A stretch of 23,953 nt of DNA from an uncultured Christensenella sp. (lineage in GTDB: Bacteria > Bacillota > Clostridia > Christensenellales > CAG-917): the NCBI GenBank assembly GCA_910578325.1, contig CAJTQT010000010.1, forward strand, positions 1 through 23,953. Direction: 5' to 3'. The notes beneath the pieces are model-generated. The model ran no database searches and was not told the origin of the DNA. It worked only from the letters and a program-made list of their open reading frames with translations. A program made the translations under genes and the position numbers. This document shows, in pieces, positions 8,583-16,276 of this stretch. Each line of letters begins with the position of its first letter. Within the stretch, counting starts at the first letter, position 1.

Positions 8583-9248
8583 CTATACCCCACGCATATC
8601 TGGTTCCCAGATGATTTTATGCAACTGCAATTGCAGGCGCACGCCGTTAAGTTTACGGGCTTTCATAAACTCCACTATTTCTTCGGGCTCGATTTTTCCA
8701 AACACTGGGCTGAAATAAACGCGGCACCTGTCCGTAAGTCCGTACTCGTTTATAATCTCTTCCGCGCGGGCCAGATCGCACTTATCTCCGACAACAAACT
8801 TGACCGCGTCGCGCAACGTAAGGTAGGAAAAATTTTCGGGCAGCATATACTTTTCCATTCCGCTTGAAGGCAGTTTATAATCGGCGGTAACTGCTGGACG
8901 GGGCGCAACGGAAACGATATCTTTCAACGACACGCTTCCGTTGGTTTCTATTTCAATCACCGCACCCGATGCTCCCAACAACATTATAAGACGCGCAATA
9001 TCCGCCTGCAAAAGCGGCTCACCGCCCGTCAGGGTAACATTTTTTACGCCTGTCGATTTCACGTATGCGACAATCTCTTCCGCAGAAGCAAGTTCATATT
9101 TTACGTCGGCTGCATTTGCCCAGCGCGTGTCGCAATAGCCGCAATTGAGGTTGCAACCGCAAAACCGCAGAAACACGGCAAGTTCACCGGCGCTCGGGCC
9201 TTCGCCGTTTATGCTTACAAATTTTTCGGCAACTTTAAAACAGGACAT
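8583..9248 (-). CDS. queE: 7-carboxy-7-deazaguanine synthase, radical SAM
   Basis: 221 residues from the ATG at 9248. An ATG at 9287 lies inside queD, adds 13 unlikely residues and lacks a ribosome site, whereas the chosen ATG is one base after the queD stop and has GGTGAG before it. It rearranges carboxy-tetrahydropterin to CDG. The radical-SAM cluster cysteines are Cys32, Cys36 and Cys39 (CNLNCGYCDT), and TLTGGEP follows as the SAM-binding motif. Confidence 0.96.
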   Translation of the reverse strand: MSCFKVAEKFVSINGEGPSAGELAVFLRFCGCNLNCGYCDTRWANAADVKYELASAEEIVAYVKSTGVKNVTLTGGEPLLQADIARLIMLLGASGAVIEIETNGSVSLKDIVSVAPRPAVTADYKLPSSGMEKYMLPENFSYLTLRDAVKFVVGDKCDLARAEEIINEYGLTDRCRVYFSPVFGKIEPEEIVEFMKARKLNGVRLQLQLHKIIWEPDMRGV

Positions 9249-9249
9249 A

Positions 9250-9669
9250 TCACTCACCGTACACAGCACAGTTTTCCGGCGATTCATACACTGTCACGCT
9301 GAAAACGGGCAAGCCCTTTTTGCAAAGGTCGGCGTAAATATACGCGGCAAAGTTTTCGGCAGTGGGTCTGAAATCCGTTTCAAACAATGAAAAGCCTTCT
9401 TCTTTAAGTGCGACAATGGTTGCGGGTTTAAGAGTGTTTTTTTCGCAAATCAGCGTATGATCAAAGCCTTCTGCAATCTCTTTTACAGCCTGCTTAAAAT
9501 CGCCGAAATCCACAAGCATACCACGCTTTTCGCCGCTTCCCTGCAATTTTCCGCCGCTTATCTTTACTTCCACAATCCAGTGATGACCGTGGATATTTGC
9601 ACACTTGCCGTTGTATCCGTGAAGAAAGTGTGCGCTGTCAAAACAAGCCGTTGTTTTTAAATAATACAT
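9250..9669 (-). CDS. queD: 6-carboxy-5,6,7,8-tetrahydropterin synthase
   Basis: 139 residues from the ATG at 9669, which has AGGGAGA close upstream. A longer frame opens at a TTG at 9687, but that would place the Shine-Dalgarno sequence inside the gene. Member of the PTPS family. Zinc ligands are His14, His27 and His29, with the catalytic Cys23 (GKCANIHGHH). It converts dihydroneopterin triphosphate to CPH4. First gene of the operon, under the leader described at 9686-9800. Confidence 0.96.
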   Translation of the reverse strand: MYYLKTTACFDSAHFLHGYNGKCANIHGHHWIVEVKISGGKLQGSGEKRGMLVDFGDFKQAVKEIAEGFDHTLICEKNTLKPATIVALKEEGFSLFETDFRPTAENFAAYIYADLCKKGLPVFSVTVYESPENCAVYGE

Positions 9670-9685
9670 ATCTCTCCCTTCGCGC

Positions 9686-9720
9686 AAAAAAAATACAGTC
9701 GCGACAAAACGACTGCACCT
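9686..9720 (-). terminator. Leader terminator before queD
   Basis: CAGTCG (9710-9715) pairs with CGACTG (9696-9701), extendable to 9 pairs with G-U wobbles, then a run of eight U (9686-9693) lying 17 bases before the queD ATG. Because it sits between the promoter and the first gene, it must be conditional. Its left arm overlaps a competing stem formed by 9740-9745 and 9715-9720. Confidence 0.8.
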
Positions 9721-9800
9721 AAAAAGACTATTCCCATTCAGATGCCCTGGTTTTGTTTAACGACAGGATGGCGCAAACGAACTGTCCATTTAATTGATTA
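9715..9800 (-). promoter_or_regulatory. Candidate preQ1 riboswitch in the queD leader
   Basis: About 85 nucleotides between the promoter and the leader terminator. Visible parts on the minus strand: a stem GACAG/CTGTC (9782-9786 with 9762-9766) enclosing a 14-15 base loop, an A-rich tail containing TTAAACAAAACC (9749-9760), then GCATCT (9740-9745), which can pair with AGGTGC (9715-9720) and so block the terminator. A hairpin with an A-rich tail that can reach back to the loop is how class I preQ1 aptamers are built. The longer sequence and the clostridial source would also fit class III. I cannot match a published consensus exactly, so the class is open. Ligand assignment rests mainly on the genes controlled. 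Confidence 0.6.
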
Positions 9801-9801
9801 T

Positions 9802-9830
9802 ATAATACCACGACGAGACGCGTATGTCAA
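9802..9830 (-). promoter_or_regulatory. Promoter of the queD-queE-folE-queC-queF operon
   Basis: Consensus TTGACA (9825-9830), exactly 17 bases, TATTAT (9802-9807). The transcript should start near 9795, giving a leader of about 125 nucleotides before queD. Confidence 0.85.
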
Positions 9831-9874
9831 CTCAACCGAAGCGTTTACCCGTCGCTTATTTTCAAATTGGTTGT

Positions 9875-10097
9875 AAGTAGTCCTTAGCACCCGTGTCTGT
9901 CTACTTTCTTTTTCAGTGGTTTAGTAGACTGCTTATCTCATTCTCATTTACACGCAAAAATTCGCAATGAACGTCACGCAATTTCTCGTCCTACCGCGCA
10001 AACAGTTGTTCGCAATCATTCGTTGAGCCATTCTCATTTCGCGCATTCGTTTGCTTGCTAAGCGCGCTTCGCGCTTTATTACAAGGTATAGTATTTT
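9875..10097 (+). repeat. Structured intergenic repeat, copy C (divergent)
   Basis: Same orientation as copies A and B but more diverged. Left side: AAGTAG (9875-9880) can pair with CTACTT (9901-9906), or GTCTACT (9899-9905) with AGTAGAC (9923-9929), again two mutually exclusive hairpins followed by a T-rich run. Core from about 9975: ATTTCTCG, then CGCGCAAAC, with arms GCAAAC/GTTTGC (9998-10003 with 10049-10054); GC hairpin AAGCGCG (10060-10066) with CGCGCTT (10070-10076). It fills most of the gap between the queD promoter and the secreted-protein gene. No protein is encoded. Confidence 0.55.
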
Positions 10098-10140
10098 AAT
10101 CAACAGGAAACATATAGGTTTAATAGGTTTGCGCATACAA

Positions 10141-10172
10141 AAAAAGTCAAGCCGTAATCGACTTGACTTTTT
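10141..10172. terminator. Terminator after the secreted GLUG protein gene
   Basis: A perfect 11-base stem (10141-10151 with 10162-10172) with a 10-base loop. On the minus strand the U-run extends to seven. It lies 17 bases after the stop of the 1275-residue gene. Confidence 0.85.
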
Positions 10173-10188
10173 ATCCCGATAAATCGCG

Positions 10189-13100
10189 TTACGGACCGTA
10201 CTGTCCGGTTTTTCCGTCGACGGTGCAGTTTTGCAACTGTCCGAAGAACTTCCAATCATCTGCGCCGTTGAAACAATAAGTTTTATTCGACAGATGCGAA
10301 ATGTCGTACCTGTTTGCGGACGCGTCTCCGATTCGGAAGCAACTCGTAATCGTGGAATCGATCATACATCCGACAAGCATACCCATTTTAATCTGAGTAC
10401 CGATGGTTGAGGTGTTTACATTGAACACGTTTACGCCGTCTATACCGGATTCCTCCAACGTACACCTGTTGCCGTATCCGACGACGCCGCCTACCGACCT
10501 CGACGAAGCGAGCGCGTAATGGTTTACGTTTGCATTTATAACCTTGCAGGACAATACCTTTGCGTAACTGCTGCCTACAATACCGCCGGTATCCCCGCAA
10601 GCGGTGATTTCGCTTCTCGCGCTGTCCGCCGAACCGAATTTACAACTTAAAATAGACTTATCGTTGCTACCCGCGATACCTCCGACCGCGCCGTAATCAA
10701 TTTTAACGTTGATTCTACCCGTAACCGTGCAATTGTTGATAGTGCCTTTATTTACGCCTGCAATCGCGCCCACGTGCGTCCACTGCGGAGTCGTAATTAT
10801 ATTCGAACCGCTGTCGATAGAAACGTTTTCCAAATACAGTCCTGCAAAATAGCCTTCGTTTATTCCTACAAGGCCGTAGTTTCCGCCGGCTGTAATATTG
10901 TTTATTTTAAGGTTCTTGATCTTGAATTCGTTACCGAACATCATACCGACGTACTTCTCTATGTGCGGCCAGTTGCTGAACGTATTCAATTCGATATCGT
11001 TACCTAATGCGGTTACATTAGCCAGTGTTTCTCTGAGTTGATTGAACAGATGCAATTCGTTTTTAAGATAATAAATCGTATCATGATAAGCATAATCGCA
11101 ATTCAACATATACGACTTAGATACCGCTATGTCCCTGAATCCGCTTGACGAGTCGCCCGACTTAACACGGATTCTCTCTACAACGAAATTCGCCTCCTTC
11201 GCCCTTGCCATACAAAGATCATACAAAAAATCTATGCTGTAAACGCCGTTTGATGCCGTGACAACTTGTTGATATAAATCAGTATCATTGCTAGGTCTGG
11301 CGCTGCCGTCAATCTGCAACCAGCCGGAAATAGACACAACGTCGCTCGGAGCGTCAAAGTACAGAGCCATTTTATTTTCATAATCGGTTTTGCCATATTT
11401 CACCTCGCCCGGCACGAACATCGGCACGATTCTCAGCAGTTCGTTGTAAATCATATCCGAACCTATGTCGTGCGTAGCGGCGAGAGTAAACGAAGTCCCG
11501 TCTCGCCTGTCATTAGTTATACCAATTCTATTTGCAGTATAAATATCAAAATCCAACCCAGTAACATACGTATTATTAGGAACAGAATAAAACTTCGCCA
11601 TATATCCGTAAACCCAGAGTCCGAACTCATACGTCTGACCTCTGTCAAGGAAAAGCGTTCCGTTTTGATAATTTATGCCCGTCAGTTCGTTTACGTCCTT
11701 CCATTCTCCGTTCTGTTTCATCTTCCACACAAAACTTACGTCAGAAGTTTTTACGGTCGGCTTGACAACAACGTCCTCCGGCGCGCTTATGCCGATATAA
11801 TATTTCTTTTTAGCCTGCATATTGCGCACTTCCACGCATCCGTCGTTGTATGCTTTGAATCCGTTTGTCGCAACGGGATTTCCGTTCCAGTCTATAACGC
11901 TGTAACGCAGAGACGCATTTCTCTCCGCTCCGTCAAACAAAAACATTACGTCGCAACTCTCATCCCCCACGGTATAACCGAAATACTTCGTAGGCGCTCC
12001 GCCTATGAAAGTTTTTTCTGTATTTTCGCCGTCGCGTAACTGCATCATATTGCTTGCAATTTCGACGTACGTTTCCACCTCCCTGTTCAACGGATTTTTG
12101 ATAAGGAAATAATATGTCCGTTTACCTTGTAAAAACAGATCAACACTGTTATACTCCGTAAAATCCGAACCCGTATACTCCGTGAACGTATTTGAATCCG
12201 TTTTATAAAAGACCTTGTTTATAAGCAGATTTTTGTTGGACGCCCACACAGACGCCATAAAGCCAGATGAGATATAACACTTCACCAGATAATCCGAATT
12301 TGCGTCTATGGCAAACGTATCGCTTCCGTCTCCGGGTTCGATGAGCACGCTCGATCTGCCGCCCTCCTTAAATTTCGCCTTAATGCGATACTTTCGGTTG
12401 TTGTCAGCCGTAAACCTGCAAGGATAATAATTCCAGTACATCCAGTACATATCCGTCTGAATCCACTCGTCGCTTCCGCTTGCCTGATAGTACACTTCCA
12501 TTTCGCAGGTGGTATCGAAACTCACAAAATAATCGCTTGTATACTTCGGAGTAAAAGTATAATAGCCGTAATCCTGCGGCAATACGTAGATTTCCTCGCG
12601 TTCGTCAAGTTCCAATTCTTTATATATAGGTTCGTACAGTTTATAGCCGTAGGAGGATTCCGTTTCCACGTTCTGGTCAATCCCGTCCTTGTCTACAATT
12701 CTCAAGCCTATCATTCTTTCATATCCTGTGTACCAGTGTTTTCCGTCCTGCGGAGTATCGGCAATTTTGACATAGAACGATGCGCTGTTGTTTTGTCCGT
12801 ACCACACGTTGCATCCGTCATTATCTTTGGGGAACACGGCTTTCACAATCTTAATCAATTTGGGGGTTCCGTCCTCATCGACGTAGTGCGAAAGTTGTCC
12901 CGCCTTTGTGCTGTACATATCGGTTGCAGAAACAGTCCCGTTGGACGCAGAAATATATGCGGGAGGCTGATTGCTCAGACCATCAACAATGTTAGCAAAA
13001 GAATCCACAGCGCTAACCGCACTTAAGAAAAGTGAGAATGCACCAAGCAATTCCGAAATCGGAGTCGCAATCAACGATAACATACCAAAACTAAAACCCA

Positions 13101-14016
13101 TAATACTGATTATTTCGCTTGAAAAATCATAATCTGGTTGCTCATTATTTTTGATTATTCCATCATACTTATAATCGGACTGCGTAACAAAACTGCCATT
13201 ATCCTCACTTGCAACGTAGCCTTCATTGAAAGTATTCTTTTCCTGAACATTATATAAAGAAACGCCGTAAGAGATATCTTTCAGATAGTAGTTCCAGGTC
13301 TGCTCAAAAGTTAATTTACCTATGGAAGATTTAGGCATTGCAAATACCCTGTCCGTATTGCTTGGCAGCACATACTCCGCAACAGCAATGGGATCCGTAA
13401 TTTGTCCATCAATTGATACTATAGACTCGCGAGAATCAATATACCCATATCTGTACTGAAACAGCGGTTCCACTTTGACGATGATTCTGTCGATCGTTAC
13501 GTCAAGGTCATCTGAAGTTTCTATATCGAACACCATTACGTCAACAGTATTGTTGTACTGTGATTCAGTTTTGTCTATACCATTGAAATATGCGTCCGCC
13601 TGTGTTTTTACGTAAAACCCATATTCCCTTCCTATATGTAAATGCTCCCCTCTTTCCCTGAAACATTCTTTGGGCACAATGCTCACAATGGGATCGTCGT
13701 CCGCAACGGTCAACTCATAAGTTGAGCACAATAACTCATGTTGAATATATTTAAACTTTGCTCCAACCGTATTGTAGAGCAAGGAAGGATATTGCGAAAT
13801 TGTCAATCCACTTGCGCCGATATAGTCACTGTCAGTATATGTATCCCAATTGTCCGTGTCCTGTATGTCAGTGGATGCCGCGTATGCAAGGTCAGAACCG
13901 GACGCCGATGTAATAACCAAGTAGCCGATACTTACAGCGACAATCAGCGCAAGTGCAAAGAGCAACAATTTCTTAAAGTCTTTTGTGCTTCGCACAAATC
14001 GTTTTGCGTTTATCAT
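10189..14016 (-). CDS. Large secreted/surface protein with GLUG-type repeats
   Basis: 1275 residues. The N-terminus is a signal peptide or anchor: basic residues 5-16, hydrophobic 17-38, possible cleavage after Ala-Tyr-Ala near 46. A hydrophobic stretch near 295-345 could be membrane-associated. Residues about 480-545 (YYTFTPKYTSDYF, later NRKYRIKAKF) resemble pre-peptidase-C-like beta sandwiches. From about 1010 to 1215 come repeats with the GLUG pattern: YGLVGINEG, VGAIAGVNKG, VGGIAGSNDK, TGGIVGSSYA, VGGVVGYGN, 35-40 residues apart, predicting a beta-helix. There is no LPXTG or C-terminal anchor. AAGGAG stands 11 bases before the ATG. It follows an XRE membrane protein gene on the same strand and probably shares its transcript. 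Function unknown; adhesion or polymer binding is a guess. Confidence 0.88.
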   Translation of the reverse strand: MINAKRFVRSTKDFKKLLLFALALIVAVSIGYLVITSASGSDLAYAASTDIQDTDNWDTYTDSDYIGASGLTISQYPSLLYNTVGAKFKYIQHELLCSTYELTVADDDPIVSIVPKECFRERGEHLHIGREYGFYVKTQADAYFNGIDKTESQYNNTVDVMVFDIETSDDLDVTIDRIIVKVEPLFQYRYGYIDSRESIVSIDGQITDPIAVAEYVLPSNTDRVFAMPKSSIGKLTFEQTWNYYLKDISYGVSLYNVQEKNTFNEGYVASEDNGSFVTQSDYKYDGIIKNNEQPDYDFSSEIISIMGFSFGMLSLIATPISELLGAFSLFLSAVSAVDSFANIVDGLSNQPPAYISASNGTVSATDMYSTKAGQLSHYVDEDGTPKLIKIVKAVFPKDNDGCNVWYGQNNSASFYVKIADTPQDGKHWYTGYERMIGLRIVDKDGIDQNVETESSYGYKLYEPIYKELELDEREEIYVLPQDYGYYTFTPKYTSDYFVSFDTTCEMEVYYQASGSDEWIQTDMYWMYWNYYPCRFTADNNRKYRIKAKFKEGGRSSVLIEPGDGSDTFAIDANSDYLVKCYISSGFMASVWASNKNLLINKVFYKTDSNTFTEYTGSDFTEYNSVDLFLQGKRTYYFLIKNPLNREVETYVEIASNMMQLRDGENTEKTFIGGAPTKYFGYTVGDESCDVMFLFDGAERNASLRYSVIDWNGNPVATNGFKAYNDGCVEVRNMQAKKKYYIGISAPEDVVVKPTVKTSDVSFVWKMKQNGEWKDVNELTGINYQNGTLFLDRGQTYEFGLWVYGYMAKFYSVPNNTYVTGLDFDIYTANRIGITNDRRDGTSFTLAATHDIGSDMIYNELLRIVPMFVPGEVKYGKTDYENKMALYFDAPSDVVSISGWLQIDGSARPSNDTDLYQQVVTASNGVYSIDFLYDLCMARAKEANFVVERIRVKSGDSSSGFRDIAVSKSYMLNCDYAYHDTIYYLKNELHLFNQLRETLANVTALGNDIELNTFSNWPHIEKYVGMMFGNEFKIKNLKINNITAGGNYGLVGINEGYFAGLYLENVSIDSGSNIITTPQWTHVGAIAGVNKGTINNCTVTGRINVKIDYGAVGGIAGSNDKSILSCKFGSADSARSEITACGDTGGIVGSSYAKVLSCKVINANVNHYALASSRSVGGVVGYGNRCTLEESGIDGVNVFNVNTSTIGTQIKMGMLVGCMIDSTITSCFRIGDASANRYDISHLSNKTYCFNGADDWKFFGQLQNCTVDGKTGQYGP

Positions 14017-14262
14017 AATGTAAAAAACTCCTTTTTATTTTTGTTATCTTTTGTACTTCGAAATTTTGTCCTCCGTGCCTCTTGTGTCTTAGGTGTTTCA
14101 ATATGTATTGAATCTTTCGTATCTCATTCTTCCTTTTGTACTCCTTCGATTCTTTCGTGGCTTACTTTACTTCTTTAGTGCTTCAATGTTTTATCCTTGG
14201 TATTTCGCTTTCTTTGGTGCTTCGTTCTTCATAGGTGCTTCAATGTCATTAGTGTTTCATTG
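14017..14262 (-). repeat. Degenerate tandem repeat tract between the two surface-module genes
   Basis: Read on the minus strand, about a dozen units of the form GAAGCACYAAAGAAnnn follow each other, varying between 14 and 26 bases. The series begins inside the last codons of the XRE gene (GAGGCACTAAAGAA). In that gene's own reading frame the tract still reads as lysine-rich peptide: DIEAPMKNEAPKKAKYQG, NIEALKK, then a basic stretch, interrupted by in-frame TGA and TAA codons. It looks like a decayed repeat tail of the upstream gene. No separate promoter is evident. Confidence 0.6.
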
Positions 14263-15864
14263 TCATTGGTACCTCCTTTTCTTTAGTGCCTCATCTATAT
14301 TTATCTTGTGAGTCAAATAATTAACAATCTCCGGCATTTGCTGCAACTCATAATCCGTTACAACAAATTCGAAGTTTTTTCCTTCAAAAGGATATACTCG
14401 CATATAAAATTCACCGCTACCTTGATATAAAGTAGCATTCCGCCAGCCTTCTTGCACAATCCCCAATCCCGTTGTAGGAAATCCTTCAATAGGATGCCCT
14501 CTAAATTCAATTATAGAGTATAAAAACCTAATAACCTGTTCTTGTCCAGGGCGATTGTTATAATTGTTTTTGTCAGTAAAATAACAGCGCGGTTTTCTTA
14601 GGTCAAATCCATCGAACGGCTTAAAAACTGCGTTGATCTTATAATAATGCGGCAACGCGTCCTGCGCCTCGTATTTCACCAACTGATTCAATTCAACGCT
14701 TTCAACTTCTTTTTCGTGAATTTTGAGGTTTGCGTCTTTTCCTGTTGTATTCTTTACTAAGATTATATAATCTCCGTTACTTGTAAAATACTTACTTATA
14801 TTCAATATAAATACATCTATATTATATACTCCCTCTCCGAGGTCGAACAGCGGCATATTGATTTCGCTTCCTCTGCTTGTCGCCACAGACACCTGATAAT
14901 ACTTGTATATGGGATCCCCGTTTTCGGTTACCCCTATCTTTTCCTGTCCGCCGGGCTCTCTCATCATCTTGCGCACGCTCGTAAACCTGATTTCGGGGCT
15001 GTCTATAAACAGTCTTTTCACTTCCGACACTTCGCCGCGCGTGATGACAAACGCATACTCGCTGTTTGCGCGCACCGTTATTCCCTCATAGCCGAGTTTC
15101 TGTCTCACTCGTATTTTCGTCACGTCTTTCTTTGTGCCGATATCGCTTTGCGACACGTCTATCTCCAACTTGTACTTCACGTCCTTTTCAAGGTACGCGC
15201 TGTACTCTTTGGTTTTGTCGCCTTCAAACGTTGCAACTTCTTCTCCGTTCAACAGAACTTTCGCTCCTTTCGGCGCGGTTATTTCAAACGTATAGTCGCT
15301 GTTGAAATACGGTTTAAAGACGTAGCGCGCAATCTTTTGATCGTCTATGTCCATTTTGAAATGTTTCAGGTCATTGACGTCGGACGCGTCCTCCGCGCTG
15401 GACACGACAAACAGATCCAAATATTCGGGCTCGACAGGCTCGGGATCTACGACGGGCGGTTCCGGCGGATTCGGGATAATCACCGCAGGCGGCGTTTTCT
15501 TTGCGATCGCGGCGGGAATATACACTCCCATAAGCGACGTTGCAAGCACTATCGCCGCAAGTATGGGCACGACAATTGCCAAGATCTTTTTAGCGGGCAT
15601 AGGCTTTACAACTTCCTTTTCCCGCACCACGACCTTTTCCACAATTTCGATTTTCGTTTCCGGCTCTTTTCCTGTCAGCAGTTGGTCTACGCTGATATCC
15701 AAAAGGATCGCTATGTCCGTTAAAATGCAAATATCAGGCAAGGCTTTGCCGTTTTCCCACTTCGAAACAGCCTGCTTTGTAACGTGCAGACGCCTTGCCA
15801 TTTCGGATTGAGAAATGTTTTTCTCTATCCTCTTTTCTTTTATAACGGTCGCTAGATCGCTCAT
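14263..15864 (-). CDS. XRE-type HTH protein with one membrane helix and a large ectodomain
   Basis: 533 residues. An HTH_3 domain fills 7-61 (SQSEMARRLHVTKQAVSKWE is the helix-turn-helix). A charged Val/Glu/Lys linker leads to one membrane helix at about 92-117, then a proline-rich stalk (125-146) and about 385 extracellular residues rich in beta strands. Residues about 175-235 (ARYVFKPYFNSDYTFEI, then KYKLEID) resemble the segment at 480-545 of the secreted protein downstream. The layout suggests a membrane-bound regulator that could pass an outside signal to DNA, as with other HTH-transmembrane proteins; this is inference. GGAGG stands 5-6 bases before the ATG. The C-terminus (EALKKRRYQ) runs into a degenerate repeat tract. 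Confidence 0.9.
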   Translation of the reverse strand: MSDLATVIKEKRIEKNISQSEMARRLHVTKQAVSKWENGKALPDICILTDIAILLDISVDQLLTGKEPETKIEIVEKVVVREKEVVKPMPAKKILAIVVPILAAIVLATSLMGVYIPAAIAKKTPPAVIIPNPPEPPVVDPEPVEPEYLDLFVVSSAEDASDVNDLKHFKMDIDDQKIARYVFKPYFNSDYTFEITAPKGAKVLLNGEEVATFEGDKTKEYSAYLEKDVKYKLEIDVSQSDIGTKKDVTKIRVRQKLGYEGITVRANSEYAFVITRGEVSEVKRLFIDSPEIRFTSVRKMMREPGGQEKIGVTENGDPIYKYYQVSVATSRGSEINMPLFDLGEGVYNIDVFILNISKYFTSNGDYIILVKNTTGKDANLKIHEKEVESVELNQLVKYEAQDALPHYYKINAVFKPFDGFDLRKPRCYFTDKNNYNNRPGQEQVIRFLYSIIEFRGHPIEGFPTTGLGIVQEGWRNATLYQGSGEFYMRVYPFEGKNFEFVVTDYELQQMPEIVNYLTHKINIDEALKKRRYQ

Positions 15865-15895
15865 TTAAGCCTCCGCCTGAATTTATCCTGCTTCC

Positions 15896-15924
15896 AGTAT
15901 ACTACTTTATACCTATACATTCAA
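15896..15924 (-). promoter_or_regulatory. Promoter of the XRE/secreted protein pair
   Basis: TTGAAT (15919-15924), 17 bases, TATACT (15896-15901). The transcript should start near 15889, about 25 bases before the ATG. Confidence 0.7.
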
Positions 15925-15944
15925 CGCCAAAGGCATAATTAAAC

Positions 15945-15961
15945 GTCAACTCTCAGTTGAC
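15945..15961. promoter_or_regulatory. Inverted repeat, candidate operator
   Basis: GTCAACT-CTC-AGTTGAC, a perfect 7-base inverted repeat with a 3-base centre, 20 bases upstream of the -35 element of the XRE gene. Size and symmetry suit an XRE-family dimer, so self-regulation is possible. Only one copy is seen near this promoter. Confidence 0.45.
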
Positions 15962-16065
15962 AAGCCGTAAAAAAAGCATAATGCCGTTTTCGCTTAACAT
16001 ATAAAACGAGGCTCGCAGTACGACGTAAAAAACCGTACTGATTTCTAATAATTTTAAATTTTCTG

Positions 16066-16094
16066 TTGACACCGTTTTTACTATGTGTTAAATT
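16066..16094 (+). promoter_or_regulatory. pyrG promoter
   Basis: TTGACA (16066-16071), 17 bases, TAAATT (16089-16094). A likely start is G16102, directly followed by five T. This gives a leader of about 175 nucleotides before pyrG. The leader between 16108 and 16171 encodes no obvious peptide. Confidence 0.7.
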
Positions 16095-16171
16095 TATATC
16101 TGTTTTTGAAATCGGTTCGGCGCATACACGCAAAACGAATTCAAACGGCGGAATAAGCACAAGGCCATATC

Positions 16172-16228
16172 AAAGGCGTTTTTTTCTTAGGAACGGAAAG
16201 TCCTAAAAAAAAACGCCTTTTTTTTGCT
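16172..16228 (+). terminator. Leader terminator (attenuator) before pyrG
   Basis: A stem of about 20 pairs with a single bulged C (AAAGGCG, seven T, C, TTAGGA on the left; TCCT, nine A, CGCCTTT on the right), an 8-base loop and a run of eight T. It lies between the only visible promoter and pyrG, 48 bases before the start codon, so it should act as an attenuator. In B. subtilis pyrG a leader terminator is overcome when low CTP causes extra G residues at the transcript start. The initial GGGC needed for that is absent here. Confidence 0.75.
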
Positions 16229-16276
16229 TTTTTAGGGCTGAAAACCGCATCAAATAACACTTTTGGAGGTGCATTT

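Noticed and set aside
9948..10259. Minus-strand frame of 103 codons across repeat C and the end of the secreted-protein gene
   Set aside because: It crosses the terminator at 10141-10172 and the real stop region, and reads out of frame through the secreted-protein gene.
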